In this document: positions 32,150 through 45,351 of the stretch, piece by piece | Layout of the letters: each line of letters opens with the position of its first letter | Position numbering within the stretch: position 1 is the stretch's first letter | Assembly (NCBI GenBank): GCA_021521415.1 | Contig: JAIQDT010001652.1 | Coordinates: 62,001 to 126,000 of the forward strand | From: Bidens hawaiensis | Taxonomy: Eukaryota > Streptophyta > Magnoliopsida > Asterales > Asteraceae | Length of the DNA stretch: 64,000 nucleotides | Direction of reading: 5' to 3' | Program-made: the position numbers and the translations under genes | The notes under the pieces: model-generated | Databases searched by the model: none | The model's input: only the letters and a program-made list of their open reading frames with translations | Told to the model about the DNA's origin: nothing

Positions 32150-32920
32150 TCCAAACCACGTGGTTGTGGATTCGAGTCCCACGGATGATGCCAATAAAGA
32201 AACACTAGTTCAATCTTTGGGAGGCTAACCTAATATCTCAACTGAGGGGTTAGTAGAAATCGGATCTCAATGAGTTGATATCAATCGGACCTGCAAAACA
32301 GAAAACCGTGAGCTCGTTACGAGAAGGGGAATATAGAGGGAGTCTTCTCGTAACCACAATCCGACGTGTCAATCAGTATGAGTATTGAGACAATAGTTGT
32401 AAGAGTGATAGAATGTGGATCCTTCAATCGTTGGTAGAAGTATGGTATTTATAGCCGGAGAGGTGGAGAAGGGTTTGGCCAGGATGTCACTATATATCAA
32501 TAGAACCTTTTATTCTCGTGGGCCAGCACGTACAAGGTTTCTGATTGGGTGTGACAAGTGGTGGATAAGAACGACTGTCACTAGGAGGTACAGTGTTGGC
32601 GTCCGCTGATAGGCTCAACGTGCATTTATGGTCCTCTTTGTAATAGTTGTCGCATAAAGGAATCTTGTACCATGATTGGCTTAGACTGGCCGTTATGTAC
32701 TTTTTGTCCCCTCCGCGGATGACAATTCTTGTGCTCGTGGAGCCGCATCCGTGAGCTTCTTACGTTCTATTGAGTTGGTCTATATGTGGCAGTAAGAGAT
32801 TCGCGGATAGCTATGGCTATTCATCGGATTCTGTTCATGACTTCACAATTCCCTTTGAAAATGTGGATGGGTCGATCTAGGACCCTATCTCTACACATGG
32901 ATTGGCATTGATTTGTATTT
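32150..32920 (-). mobile_element. Possible LTR fragment
   Basis: Less AT-rich block. On the minus strand it has CTATAAATACC near 32446-32456, a TATA-like site, and internal text resembling retrotransposon LTRs (such as CTCGTTACGAGAAG). No ends or duplication were identified, so both type and borders are doubtful. Confidence 0.3.
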
Positions 32921-34750
32921 CACAAAGCTTCATGTTGTGTGATGTTATATAATATATATTGAACTTTTTATGAGTTAACTAATTTAATATTATATATATA
33001 TTAAAAACTAAAATATCAACCACTCACATTTTCTACTATTCATCAAAAATACAATTAATAATGCTTCTCTTACAAGTCCTAATAGCACTTTACTTGCATT
33101 TATTCTTTAGTTGCACAAGTGTTGTGTTGTGTTGTGTTGTGTTGTGCTTTAACTCTTTTTTCTTTTTTTTTCTAATGCCACTATAAAAACTAATCAGTAG
33201 TTGCAATATGTGTATCTTTTGTAAGTAGGCAACTTATAACATGCTACATGCTAAGAAAAAAATGTGTAAAAATATTTGTCCTAGGACCTTTATTATATTA
33301 TTTAACGCCAAATGCATTATGCTTCTGTCTATTTTTTTTTTTTTGAAAGGAGGCATAATTATATAAAAGGAAAAAGAAAAAACCACGACTAGCAAGAAAC
33401 TAGACGAGCCAAATAGAGAATCACCTTTAGTATGTCACAACTGTTCATATGTCACAACATGTACTAATTGCCACTAAACAAAACACACATGAACGCCAAA
33501 TATCCCGTAGCGCGCGGGTAAAAAACTTGTATATATAATAAATGTTATCGATATATTATATTAATTAAACGCTATATTCTGTACAGAAGCAGAACATGCA
33601 AATGAAAATGTGTAGAACAAAGAGAGTTATTTTAGGAAAAGTATACCTGGGTAAGCATACTAGCATGTACCAGCTGAAACTGTGAAATAAGAAATTAAAG
33701 GTCTAGATTAAGGTTCCAGTAACCTCTCCTGCTAGTGGACTATGATCCATCAATCAAAGTGTTGAACTTTTCTGAATTTTTTTAATATTCTGACATTGAC
33801 TTTTTAAATAATACAGTTATATCATTTTTTAATTATTTTGCCATATCTCAATTCTGAATTTCTTTAGTTACTGCTAGCATGTGAAGTTTTTCTATGTTAT
33901 ATAATATTTACTTACTGCATGAAGCAACATAGGATACCTATATTTAAGTAACAGTTAGTATTATCATAAGTTAAATTGCTATTATATCTAAACTTTAAAA
34001 CTATTTTGTATATTATAATATTTTTCAGAAATTTAAATACTAAGGAAAAACAATTCCAATCAAGAATACATAGATACCGTTAATAGTTCGTCTATAAATA
34101 GTAACTAATCGTACATAAGACAACTCATTTTTCGTTAAAGAATTAGATAATTATATATTACGTATATGCAATACATCATATTACACAAAAAATATTAGTA
34201 CTATGTATCATAATATGATATACTGCATACAGTGGCGAACCATGTTATTTTGCGCAGCAGTGTAAATTTACCTGTTTTCGTCCCAAAAATTTTATACTTT
34301 GTGTAAATTTACCCGTTTTGAGTTAAAATTGGACCCCCCCCCCCCGATGTGTTTATAAGACGCTTTTTTTTCCATATCATAAATTACATAACTAACACAA
34401 TATACCAACATTACATAACTAGCGCCTCTCACATCGATCGATCGAGTATCATCTAACTAATCTACTTTTAACAATATACATTCTAAAACTGAACTTGTTT
34501 ATAAAACAAATAGTTAGCATACCAAAATTAATATCTATGTTGATTTTCTAAAGGTATAAGAAAAGATAGAATAACATCTTTACAATCAACTTTAACGACT
34601 TGCCGTTAAATCCAGGAATCTAAACTAAAAACAATGGTTGCATGGCTACATCAATCTAATCAAAGATCCATCCATTTTTTATTTTTCTTTATTTGTCAAA
34701 AAGTACATAATAATAAAACATCATCCACTCACTTAAATATCACATCACTA
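32921..34750. other. AT-rich spacer upstream of the WOX gene; minor repeats
   Basis: No gene. GTTGT pentamer repeats lie at 33120-33146. A T14 run followed by GAAAGGAGGCATAATTATAT at 33331-33365 looks like the reversed tail of a LINE. CAGTGGCGAACC at 34230 resembles an eroded hAT end, and a C12 run lies at 34334-34345. Confidence 0.45.
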
Positions 34751-34762
34751 GTTCAACTCCTC

Positions 34763-34770
34763 TATAAATA
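34763..34770 (+). promoter_or_regulatory. TATA box of the WOX gene
   Basis: TATAAATA, 72 bases before the start codon, followed by a short A/C-rich leader (CAAACAAAAACCAC). This is typical spacing for a plant TATA promoter. Confidence 0.6.
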
Positions 34771-34834
34771 GCTCAACTCTCACACAAACAAAAACCACTA
34801 ACCAAAATAACAACAAAAAAATTAGACCAAAAAC

Positions 34835-36150
34835 ATGACACCATTGGTCGCGGTTCCAGTGACATCAAGCGGCGGTGGTGGCGGTGGAAGCAGGTGGTGT
34901 CCGACACCGGAGCAAGTGATGTTGTTAGAGGGAATGTATAGAGGTGGCCTTAAAACACCAACTGCAACTCAGATCCAACAAATCACATCGAGGTTATCAA
35001 TTTACGGCAAAATTCAAGGCAAAAATGTCTTCTATTGGTTTCAAAATCATAAAGCTCGTGACCGTCAAAAACTTCGAAAGAAATTAATGGCTTTGTATCA
35101 GCAACATCACCTTTATCCTACTCATGATCATCCATTTCTTCCTCTTCATCCGGTATTAATTTATTCAACTTCTGATTTTCTTACAAATATTTTCTTTTTA
35201 AAATGGCTTAGTTTGTAAATTATCAAGTTAATTACACTTGCAGCTATATAATATATAGACTTTTATTATGTATTTTTGCCATCTTAAATAACTAATTACT
35301 ATAGTACTTAAACTACTTATCACAATTCTTCTTTCATTTTTGTGCATTACACATAAAACTTCTTTCAAATTTTGTAAGGTGGGCTACACTTTCTGGGGTT
35401 CTTGATTATATATATTTTATTTGTAAGGTGGCTAAATAAGTATAAACTTTTGTAAGGTGGCTAAATTTTGTAAGATGTGTATGTGTGTGTGAATAAGTAT
35501 AAAACTTTATCAGAAATTTTTAGGGTTTCTTGATTTCAAAGTTAAATTGGATCACTCTCTTATGTATTATATTTTTGGTACCAAGGGAAATATATACTTC
35601 TTATCTTTATATATAAAGTTGTAATCTTTAAAAAAGAGTTGAAGGAATATGATTGCATAAGAAAGAAAACAAAGAAATCATGAAACTTTATTAATCCTTG
35701 TTAATAAAAGAAAATTCCTTGGTAAATTATTGTTAAAAAAGCTCAATGCTTTAGATCATATGGAATATTTTGGAAGCATTTAATTATCTATCAACAATTG
35801 TAATAGATTGTATAATATGAAATACCTGTTTATGGTCATTTAAAGACTACAATTAAAATGTTCTTATTAAATTTCCTTGATAATTTTATGTAACATGTGA
35901 ATAGGTTGGAGTTGGAGAAGATGTATCAAAATGCCAACCAATAATCAACAACTGGAATGTGGATCTCCCATCTGATCAGACCTGCAAACTCATGTGTGAT
36001 TGCCCACTCATGACAATGATGCTGATGGATCATCATGGTACAATTCCAAATACCACAAGGGTGCCACCCAAAACCCTACAACTATTTCCACTCAACACCA
36101 CAGATATCAATGAAGATGATCAGTCCAAGTCCACACCCTCCAAACCCTAA
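34835..36150 (+). CDS. WOX3: WUSCHEL-related homeobox protein, WOX3/PRESSED FLOWER type
   Basis: Nuclear transcription factor of the WUS clade; WOX3/PRS/NARROW SHEATH proteins direct lateral organ margin and blade growth. Two exons, 34835-35152 and 35905-36150, join in phase 0 to give 187 residues. The homeodomain starts at about residue 20 with RWCPTPEQ and includes [31 protein letters not shown] and RQKLRKKL. The RWCP start and [11 protein letters not shown] end point to WOX3 (or its WOX6 relative) rather than WUS, WOX4 or WOX5. The WUS box TLQLFPL is at about residues 163-169, near the C-terminus as in WOX3. A Gly6 run precedes the homeodomain. The start was chosen for the ATG after a TATA box and A-rich leader. 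The protein is shorter than Arabidopsis WOX3, mainly in the middle region. Confidence 0.9.
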
Positions 36151-38580
36151 TTAATCTGCCTTTGACTTACAATTCTTGATTTCATAGTAAAATATGAAAA
36201 TCAAGTTAGGGTAAGCTAGCTAGGGCTAGAGTTAGACCTAGGTTTTTAAAAATAAGTTGTGGGTTTCTGTTGTGTTACTAGACCTTTGCATAGCATATGG
36301 CAGTACTAGTACTATATATATAAAGAAAGATGAAAGATCTGAATTGCCTAATAAGCTAGCATTCAGTATGTTTTATAGATGAAATTGAAGTGTCTGTTTC
36401 AAAATCTTGGAGTATGCACAAAACTTCATTGTTTGGTTATGATAGTGTCTGTGTGTAAATTGTTGATATTAGACATAATGTATAAATAAGACAATTTGGA
36501 GAGATATACACCTAGCTCTGGTTGGTGGTAAAGTTTCAGATGGCCATCAGTACTTTATGATTTGTGTAGACATGTCCTGAAAAAGTCAGCATTAATTTGC
36601 TTGTCTTACAAGACTGTCAGCAGCAGCAAAGTAAAGTCAATAGTATTGGACACAAATGCAAAATCTACCCCACTACAATCCATTGATAACAACAAACAAG
36701 CATACAACTTGTAATCTTTAATGCAGAGCATAAATGTGTTTAATGATGTATATATATATATATATCTATGCATATATGTAAACATTAGTTATAAGAGTGA
36801 GGCTTAAGTCTTTTAAATTATATTAAGAAAAATGTGTTGTAAGTGAGTCGCGTATTAATCTATTTAAAATCAAAGACAACAGATTAAAGAATCAAAACTT
36901 GAAGTGAATAGAAATTGACCACCAACGATTAACGACTTTATTGAATTGAGGTGCAACGATATTATGAATGAGAAATGAAGTTATAATCATCCCAAATCTA
37001 TCTCTAAAATTCTCTCCTCAACTGTAATGTAAGAAGGTAAAATGCTTATCGATTTCCATTCAATATACGATTATAATATATAGAGATAAATATGTCTTTG
37101 AACTCGATATTAATCCCTAATAGTATAGGTTCCAATATCAACATTTATATACACCTTCGTATAACCTCCTCTAACCGATCCTACCATGAAATAATATGAT
37201 ACAAATATTTGTAGATTTGAACCAAAAAAGATCATTTACTATTTGTCTCAGATAGTGATTAAGAGACGTATTTCAATCTAGTGTGGTAACTTGTAAACCG
37301 GTTTAACATGTAAACTTGTAGAGTTGACCCAATGATATGGTGTCAACATGACATTTTGTTTATTTAATAATGTTGATGTGATATTGCTCACTCACATTTA
37401 ATCACTCTTCTCTGGCCACCACCATCACTCACTAAAGAAATTTGAATTCCCTCATATTTACCTTCTTGCCCAACTTGCCATTGTCGCTCTCCATTGCACA
37501 ATCGCCACTATATAACTCAATGCTCTCCTTGTTATTCTCCCAAGAATGACTAGAGCCAATTATATCCTTTTCGCCACATTAATGGACTCACAAGTTACAC
37601 CAAAACGTGTACATTAATGCCAACAAAATTCACGTAAGAGTATTAATACATCTAACTAAACAAGAACGAGGAAAAGAAAGAACTTCACATAAATTAATGT
37701 TGCTTAATAAGATCACCACAATAGTTTTGAGTGCAAGAATGGGAGAACGTACATTGTAGAATATTAACTAACGCGTACAGGTTCTATTTCCATCAATTGA
37801 AATGGAAGATTGTGTACTTAATAGAAACATGAGATGAGCTAGTGTAACGAAATAACATCATAATGACTAATGGAAAGAGGAAAGTATAATTTTAGAGTTC
37901 ATTGGAATTGAATTTTAAATCGAAAGTATAACATGTTTGGTTGAAGAATGAAGAGAATCAGAATTGGAATGATATTTCAAATTCCTTCACACGTAGCAAC
38001 TCCACATTTTATCCAAGTTGTATAGGAATTCAACAAAGAAACTAAAATATCCCACTTTCCCATTGGTGATAGCCCTCGTCACCTCATAATCACCACCACT
38101 ACCATGTTTGTTACTCCGATTCGAAACTAGTAACAAGCAACATTAGCTGGAAGACCGGTTTTTGATCAAGTCCAAATTAAACTAGCAACAAGCATGATCA
38201 AGTGGAAGAAATTTACAACATGATAATACGTATGAAGCCTAAAAAATATTCAACTTTTTCTTTCACGAATCGTGCTTTGAAGCAATGAAAACATTTGATA
38301 ACATGAAGAACCAACCTTTCAATTATATTATTCTAATGTACAGTCGTACAGACCCATCTTCTTTAGATCAAAACCAGCTATAGTTCAAACTATTTAAACC
38401 ACCCTATCCAAATCGATACTTAAACCATGAACCAAACCGTACTGAATCATAGCCGACCAACCACATAACAATCCAATCTTCGCTCCGTAATTTCATCATT
38501 CTAGTATCCATTCTTATTCACATAAATAGACCTAAAATAAGTTGAACAAAAATGACAATATTTACAAAGTAGAAGGACCT
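36151..38580. other. Intergenic spacer, no gene seen
   Basis: The WOX 3' UTR probably runs to about 36480. Beyond it is AT-rich DNA with a short (TA)n near 36750-36765. A stretch near 37880-38030 has GGAATTGAATTT and GAATTGGAATGATATTTC words typical of eroded MITEs. No coding exon seen. Confidence 0.5.
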
Positions 38581-39031
38581 TACTGAGTTTCCTCCACAGC
38601 AAACCAACTCGAGTGAGTCAACTCAGTCTCCCCTTCCAACACCACCAGCCCACCCCCTATCCCTCTGCAAACAAAACTACACCATTCTCTATCACATCAC
38701 TAACCCTAAATATTCCACCTTTTTATTTTAATCTTTTCAATTAAAGCCCACAATCTAACGGCGCATATTAGCCAACATCTCCATCATCCTCTTTCTTTTT
38801 CTTCTTCACTCACCCCTTATCACCTCAAGATCCCCTTTTTAGGGTTTTCAAAACCCTTAAACCGCCTGCAAAATTAACCAGCTTTAACACTCTCGTCTTC
38901 GATTCTCATCATGTATTAGCCAAATTCAGGTAATTAATCAGTCCAATTTCAATACCCTGATTCTAATTTGCCCTAAAGAGTAATTCTTGGTTTAATGATT
39001 TAAATTTGTAATCTTTATTTAGGGGTTTTTG
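38581..39031 (+). promoter_or_regulatory. Probable promoter and 5' UTR (with intron) of the NFRKB-like gene
   Basis: CT-rich leader around 38760-38850, then a likely 5' UTR intron with donor CAG/GTAATT at 38939/38940 and acceptor TTTAG at 39022, nine bases before the start codon. Confidence 0.5.
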
Positions 39032-42000
39032 ATGGTGATTGAAAAGATTGCTAGATTAGAGTCTGTAGATAGTATGTCAAGTGAAGAAGACGAAATTAAG
39101 AGAAAAGGTGTTGAGTTTGATGAATATGAAGATGATGATTGTGATTCGGGTGCCGGTTCGGATGAGTTTGATTTACTTGAGCTCGGTGAAACCGGTGAGG
39201 AGTTTTGTCAAATCGGGGATCAGACGTGTAGCGTTCCGTTTGAATTGTATGATCTTCCCGGGTTAGAAGATATTCTATCAATGGATGTTTGGAACAATGT
39301 TTTGACTGAATCCGAACGGTTGAATCTTACCAAGTATCTCCCGGATATGGACCAAGAACATTTCATGAGAACTGTGAAAGATCTTTTTACGGGCTCGAAT
39401 TTTCACTTTGGTGTTCCGATTAATAAGCTTTTTAATATGTTGAAAGGAGGGTTATGTGAACCGAGAGTGTCGCTTTACCGACAAGGGCTCGTGTTCTTTC
39501 AAAAGCATTTGCATTATCATGTTATTAGAAAGCATCAAAACACCATGGTCAGTAATCTGGTTCAGACCCGTGACGCTTGGTCAAAGTGCAGAGGGTACAG
39601 CATTGATGAAAAGATTCGTGTTTTGAATATCTTGAAAAGTCAAAAGAGCTTAATGTATGAAAAAGCGGAAGAATTTGAAACCGAGTCTGAAGAAGAATCT
39701 GCAGACGGGTTATGGAATAACAAGAAGATTCCGGGTCCGGGTTCGGGTCGGGGTCAGTATCTTGAAGTAAAGCACGGGTCTTTGGGTTCATCATCGTTTC
39801 TTGAAGAAAAGTCAATGTATGATGTGACTGTACATCCAGATGCTAATTTGAATGATAAATTTGGGAAGAAATATAAAGGTTTTAGTGGTGAAGAATTTCA
39901 AGAAACATTTATGAGTAGAAATAGGGTTGTAAATCAGTTATCGGATATTAAAGTGTTGACTGCAAAACCGTCTAGCTCAAGATTTGGTTATGATTATGGG
40001 AAGAAAGTCAAGCCCGATTATAATCAGTTTGATAATCAACAGGATCTGTTTTGGAATCAATCATTAGGGGAGCCTATTGATCTATACGGGTATGTTGATT
40101 TAACTTTTAAATTGTCCATCACATTTACTTAAGGTCATTTTTGTCATTGTAGGCATTATTACTTTAAAAAATGGTTAAAGTTGCACGAACAATAAATTAT
40201 GATTTTGATTGTTTAAAATAACAATAGCCTTTAAAGCATACATCCAACTCTGTATCAAAGAATATATTCAATTCAGAGGTTATGATAATATGATTTTTGG
40301 CAGGGGTGTGCACGAAACCTAAATAACCGAAACATAACCGGAATAACCGAACGCAATAAAAAACCGATGGTATGGTTGTATGTTTTTTCAAAAACCAATT
40401 TTCTTGTTCGATTTTGGTTTTGCTATCAAACAAAAACTGAACTGCACCAAATGGAACCAAAAAGACGAAAAACCAAATTTATGTAATTTATAAGCACCAA
40501 TATATAGTGTTGCCCAAAAATGATAGGTCCAAATAATCAATCATTCATTAATTAACAAAAAATTGGGCCCAAAGTTTCAGGCCCAAATTCATTATTTTGG
40601 GCCATTTTTTGACCGAAATTTTCAAGCCAAAATGGTGAAACCCAAAAACTGAATTTTTGGGTTGAGCCCAAAAGGCCAAAACCGACCAAGTTTGGTTTTT
40701 GGTTGGCTTTGAGCTCAAAACTGACCCATGCAAACTACTAATTTTTGGCATATGAACCACAGGATGGGAATGAAAAAAGGTAGAATGGTCAATACACAAA
40801 ATGGAGGACGAGTTGTGACAGCTGCTGATGGAATGAAAATGCTAGCAAAAGGCGAAGAAACAGAATCAGATTCATCCGAACAATTTGGTGAAGATAACGA
40901 TAATAACCCTCTAATGAGAAGCAAATGGGCTTACCCAAGTGGCATGAAATCCCAGCCAAATTTCAAAAAATCAAAACTTGATGGGCCATTACAAAATTCA
41001 AGAAACAAGGGTAAAACACACAGTAACAACCTTTTTAATGGGCCGAATGGTGATGCATATATTGAAGGTGTGTTTTCAAGGAAACCGTACTGGAAGAAGA
41101 GAAAAGGAGAATTTGAAAACGACTATTCTACGCTTCCGTTGTTGCACATTAACGAGTATGCCGCTGATGAGTCCGTAAGACCCGCCAAAAGAGGTCAAAT
41201 GATTGACGTGTATGGTCAAGATCATTTGGGGTCCAAGAAACGAAAAGCAAAGGATGAATTGATTTACATGGATGATCGCTATCAAGGAAGTCATAGTCAA
41301 CTTACTGTCGGGAAAAGGAAATGGGTCGAGGATATTCCTTTCGAGAATGTGATTCCCGAGCCAGCGGTAGTTGATATAACCGAAGAAGATGCAGATTTCG
41401 AAAATTTTGAAAATAAAACACAGAAGAAACCGTTTATCTTAATTACCCCCACGGTCCACACGGGATTTTTGTTCTCGATTATACACCTTTTATCGGCCGT
41501 AAGAATGGCAATGGTAACTTTACTTCCAGAAGATAATATAGATGATGAGGCAAAGCCGGAAGTTGAAAACCCAACTGTCCCATCTTTGACTGTTAAGGAT
41601 ATAGTCAACCGGGTCCAGTCAAACCCAGGTGACCCGTGCATTCTCGAAACCCAAGTACCCGCTTCAAGAGTTAGTAAGAGGGGTTTTAAAGATATTCGCT
41701 TCAAAAACCGCACCTTTAGGAGCAAAAGGATGGAAAGCGCTCGTTTCGTATAATAAGCCCGCTAAAACTTGGTCATGGGTAGGGCCCGTTTCTCAAGTTT
41801 CACCCGATCATGAGCTTGTCGAAGAAGTAACGTCTCCGGACACATGGAAACTTCCACACAAGATGTTGGTCAAACTAGTTGACTCGTTTGCTAACTGGCT
41901 AAAAAGCGCTGAAGAACCATTGCAACAAATCGGAAGTCTGCCCCCTCCGCCTTTGACTTTAATGCAAGCCAACTTAGACGAAAAAGAACGGTTCCGAGAT

Positions 42001-42729
42001 TTACAGGCTCAAAAAAGTCTCAGCACGATAAACCCGAGTCCAGATGAAGTTCGCGATTACTTCCGTAAAGAAGAAGTTCTACGGTATTTACTACCAGACC
42101 GGGCTTTTGCGTATACTGCCGTCGACGGTAAAAAGTCAACGGTGGCCCCGTCAAAAAAGGGTACGGGTAAACCAACCTCGAAGGCCCGTGACCATTTCAT
42201 GTTGAAACGGGACCGCCCGCCTCACGTAACCATTCTATGTTTGGTTCGAGACGCAGCTGCACGGTTACCAGGAAGCATGGGGACGCGTGCCGATGTTTGC
42301 ACATTAATTCGTGATTCACAATACATAGTAGAAGATGTTTCGGATGCTCAAGTGAACCAAGTGATTAGTGGTGCATTGGACCGTTTGCATTATGAGCGGG
42401 ACCCGTGTGTGCAGTTTGACGGTGAACGGAAACTATGGGTGTATTTGCATCGGGAGAAAGAAGAAGAGGATTTCGATGATGACGGGACTTCGTCTACTAA
42501 GAAATGGAAACGCCAGAAGAAAGAAGCGGCTGAACCGTCTGATGTTAATAATGATGGGACCGGGGAGGCAACGGGGTTTGATTTGAGTATCGAAGCGTCA
42601 GGTGTTAATATTGATGGGGCCGGGGAGCCAACGGGGTTTGATTTGAGTATCGAACTGTCGGGCGTTAATAATGATAATTTTGAGGATGGGGGAGGGGATG
42701 ATGATGATGTTGAGATTTGTGTTACTTGA
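39032..42729 (+). CDS. NFRKB-like protein (INO80 chromatin-remodelling complex subunit), with a +1 frameshift
   Basis: Plant homologue of nuclear factor related to kappa-B-binding protein, a nuclear INO80-complex subunit. Exon 1 is 39032-40089 and exon 2 is 40763-42729, joined in phase through GG/G at a Gly codon. About 1007 residues are expected. Order: acidic N-terminus; DEUBAD-type domain at about 70-190 (FELYDLPGLEDIL, LTKYLPDMD); Lys-rich middle; then the winged-helix-like NFRKB region (SLTVKDIVNRVQSNPGDPC, LVRGVLKIFASKTAPLGAKG, WSWVGPV); and a conserved C-terminal region (KRDRPPHVTILCLVRDAAAR, YERDPCVQFD). The frame changes at about 41653-41662: family sequences run ...CILETQ.PLQELVRG, but here the two halves lie in frames offset by one base at a CCC run (41658-41660). 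As read, the first frame would end at 41753. It is either a real one-base insertion or a base-call error. The ATG at 39032 was chosen because it follows the 5' UTR intron. Confidence 0.85.
40303..40740. mobile_element. hAT-like element in the NFRKB-like gene intron
   Basis: 438 bp flanked by the direct repeat ATTTTTGGCA (40293-40302 and 40741-40750). The left end GGGGTGTGCACGAAACC is typical of the family; the right end is degenerate. The body is rich in AACCGAAA and GGGCCCAAA words. It sits 22 bases before the acceptor of exon 2, so the duplication rebuilt the sequence next to the splice site. Confidence 0.75.
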
Positions 42730-43077
42730 TGAGTTGTGGTTTAAGGTAATGAATGTTTTGGTTTAGTAATAATGGTTTTATTGATGGCTGGTTAATTAGT
42801 GTTTATTTTGGTGTTTTTGTTAGTAATGATAAAAGAAATGCACATGAAATTTTGACATACAAAAAGGGAATATTTGATGGTTAATATTAAGTTTGGTGGT
42901 ATATAGGTTTTGTTTTTATCTATAACTAGTATTTTTAACCCTCGAGTTGCGGGGAGGGGAGGTCGATTTGAATGTTTCTAAATGCAATAAAGAGTTCGGG
43001 TGTAGAGTCACAGACTCTGTTACAAAATATTAAGGTTTCTACATATATGTATCTTGTCTAAGAACATATCTTGAATT
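42730..43077. other. 3' UTR of the NFRKB-like gene and spacer
   Basis: AT-rich, no coding sign. Ends at the target duplication of the next element. Confidence 0.5.
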
Positions 43078-43086
43078 ATACCATTA

Positions 43087-44017
43087 GAGTTAAGTGCCAT
43101 TTTAGTACCTGTAGTTTGCCCAATTATGCAACGTTAGTATCGTTTTTGAATTTTTTGCAAATGGCTACTTCAGGTTTGTAAAACTTGCATTTTTAGTATT
43201 TTTTTTTCTAACACCGTCTATTTTTGTTTGTTAAGTCAGAGATATTTTGCCATTTGCAAACTCTAGGGGCCATACTTGCCAAACACACAAACCTAACCAA
43301 TCCCATCCCCTCTGCTGCTCATCTCCGCCTCGTTTCTCACCGTTGATCGAATCAATTGGCTAAATTCCCTCGTCAGCTGTAAGACCATGATTCAAGCGTT
43401 TACTCGCATCAGTATCATTTCAAAGGATTAACTTTACCATTAAACATGAGCTAAAGACCCAAATCAAATTCATTCAGTTGTGATAGGTCTTGGCATATAT
43501 AAACTCATCTAAAATACCCTCCGAAATTCACAGTCTTTCAATTACTCTCTGAACAATCTAACTTCAGACGAACCGAAACTCCAAGCTCGCGAATCTCCAT
43601 CAATAATTCACCCATCCGGGTAATTGTTACAAGGCTTCCACTCGTTTTCATGCTTTAATCAAAAGGCCCCTATCAATTTTGATTGATAGAGGCGCTTTGT
43701 CGTTCAATTGGAGTAATTTGATTTCTAGGTTCATTGTTTCAATTTTGGGGTTTCCTGTTTAAAGTGTTTATTTATAAATAATTGCAGGGAGTTTCTAACC
43801 AGATATAAAGGGGGGAGAGGTTTAAAAGAAAAGAAAAATAAAGAAAATAACAAATTTACTAATGTACCCTTGACTTAACAGACAAAATAAACAGGGTTAG
43901 AAAAAAGTATTAAAATTGCAAGTTTTAGAAATATGGAGTAGCCATTTGCAATATTCAAAAACGATACTAAATTTGCGTAATTGGACAAACCACAGGTACT
44001 AAAATGACACTTAACTC
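43087..44017. mobile_element. MULE-like element, possible Pack-MULE
   Basis: 931 bp, with the perfect 9-bp duplication ATACCATTA (43078-43086 and 44018-44026). Terminal inverted repeats are about 150-170 bp, starting GAGTTAAGTG(C/A/T)CATTTTAGTACCTG. The inside is less AT-rich. Around 43280-43620 it looks like a plant gene 5' end: CCATCCCCTCTGCTGCTCAT, TCTCCGCCTCG, then CCATCCGG/GTAATTGTT resembling a splice donor. No transposase. Confidence 0.85.
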
Positions 44018-44026
44018 ATACCATTA

Positions 44027-45351
44027 TTAAAAAACCTTAAGGTTTGCCTTTGACACATTTGGTTTCTTAACTCTGGATGTCGTGGAAACAAAGTTCAGCG
44101 GCTCATGCATAGTAGAATTGGATTTGCTATCCAAAAGGGGGGTTCGACGCAGCTTGTTACCCGCTTACCTGCCACTCCATTGTAAATAGTTGGATGTTTA
44201 TAATGTAAAGTAAAATTAATGTAAAAATAAAAATAAAAAAATTACAAAACTTTATATGTTAGCCAAATATAATGATTTTACAAATTGTGTTCCTTTCGGA
44301 TCCATGAGAATTAGTTATAGTATGTATGCTACAACAGCTTGGACAGGTAAAAGGAGAGTGGGTTAAATAAAATTTAGGGCTTGACTCGTTTTTATTTATT
44401 AAATTATATAAAAATTTTATTATCTTATATATTATAAGCTCGGCTTGAACTCGTGCGCGTGCAATACCTTAAACGAGCCAAAGCATGGCTTGAGCTTGGC
44501 TAGGTAGTGTGAAATTAATACATAGAAGTCCGAAAGAGGGGGATATATACAATTGTTCCAACTTAAACATGCACAAGGCTCGTTAGGGCTTTAGGAGCCT
44601 AAATGATTTTCCCATACAAGGCTCGAGCTCTGGCTTCATAACCAAAAGAGCTTTATTTGAAGCTCGAGCTTGATAATGTTTGGCTTGTTTCAAGCTTTTT
44701 ATTATTCTGATCTCAAGTAGCCTGCATGCGGCTTAGCTTGTTTGCATCCTAAATGAGAGGATCAAAATCTTCTAAGGTTTTGTTCTATATGAAGATTTAT
44801 ATTATGTGAAAAAAACATTTCAGACATTCCACAGGCTGTATATTAATATAAGCCTATTTTTTATTTTGCAAAATTATGACGCTACTATATTTAACCAGTT
44901 TAATAAGTGAATCGTGTTTCGACTGACTTGCTTAATTTAATTGGTCAACTTGCAAAGCTGCCTAACTAAATAGGTCAACCCACTATCTCATCAAATACAT
45001 TTTTTAACAACTCATCAACCCGATTAACAATCACATTTACAAATTGATTAGAAAAGGTTTAGATAAATGCATTTGACAAACCATGTTCAGGTTACATAAT
45101 AAGTGTGCAAATTAGGATTGCTCGTTTACACACATAATATATGGATCATGCTCAGGCTAAACAATTCAACCCGAAACTCAGTCAAGATTGAGACCTCTAT
45201 ATACAAGTATATCACTCATATTGTGCGTAAAGATACCCACTTTTTAACAAATTCACAACCAAACAGAATTATATATAAAAAAATCAAATATGAATATCAA
45301 TAAAACAAAATTTATAATCTGGTTCTATCAAAATCATTCCCTATAAAATCG
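44027..45351. other. Intergenic; AGCTCGAGCTTG-rich hAT remnant
   Basis: No gene. From about 44370 to 44760 there are many AAGCTCGAGCTTG, GGCTTGAGC and CGAGCC words of the hAT-type family also seen at 15290, 47275 and 62836. The rest is AT-rich. Confidence 0.5.

Noticed and set aside
41629..42729. Independent second gene after the NFRKB N-terminal half
   Set aside because: Its sequence is the continuation of the same NFRKB-family protein, shifted by one base, with no start codon or promoter of its own.
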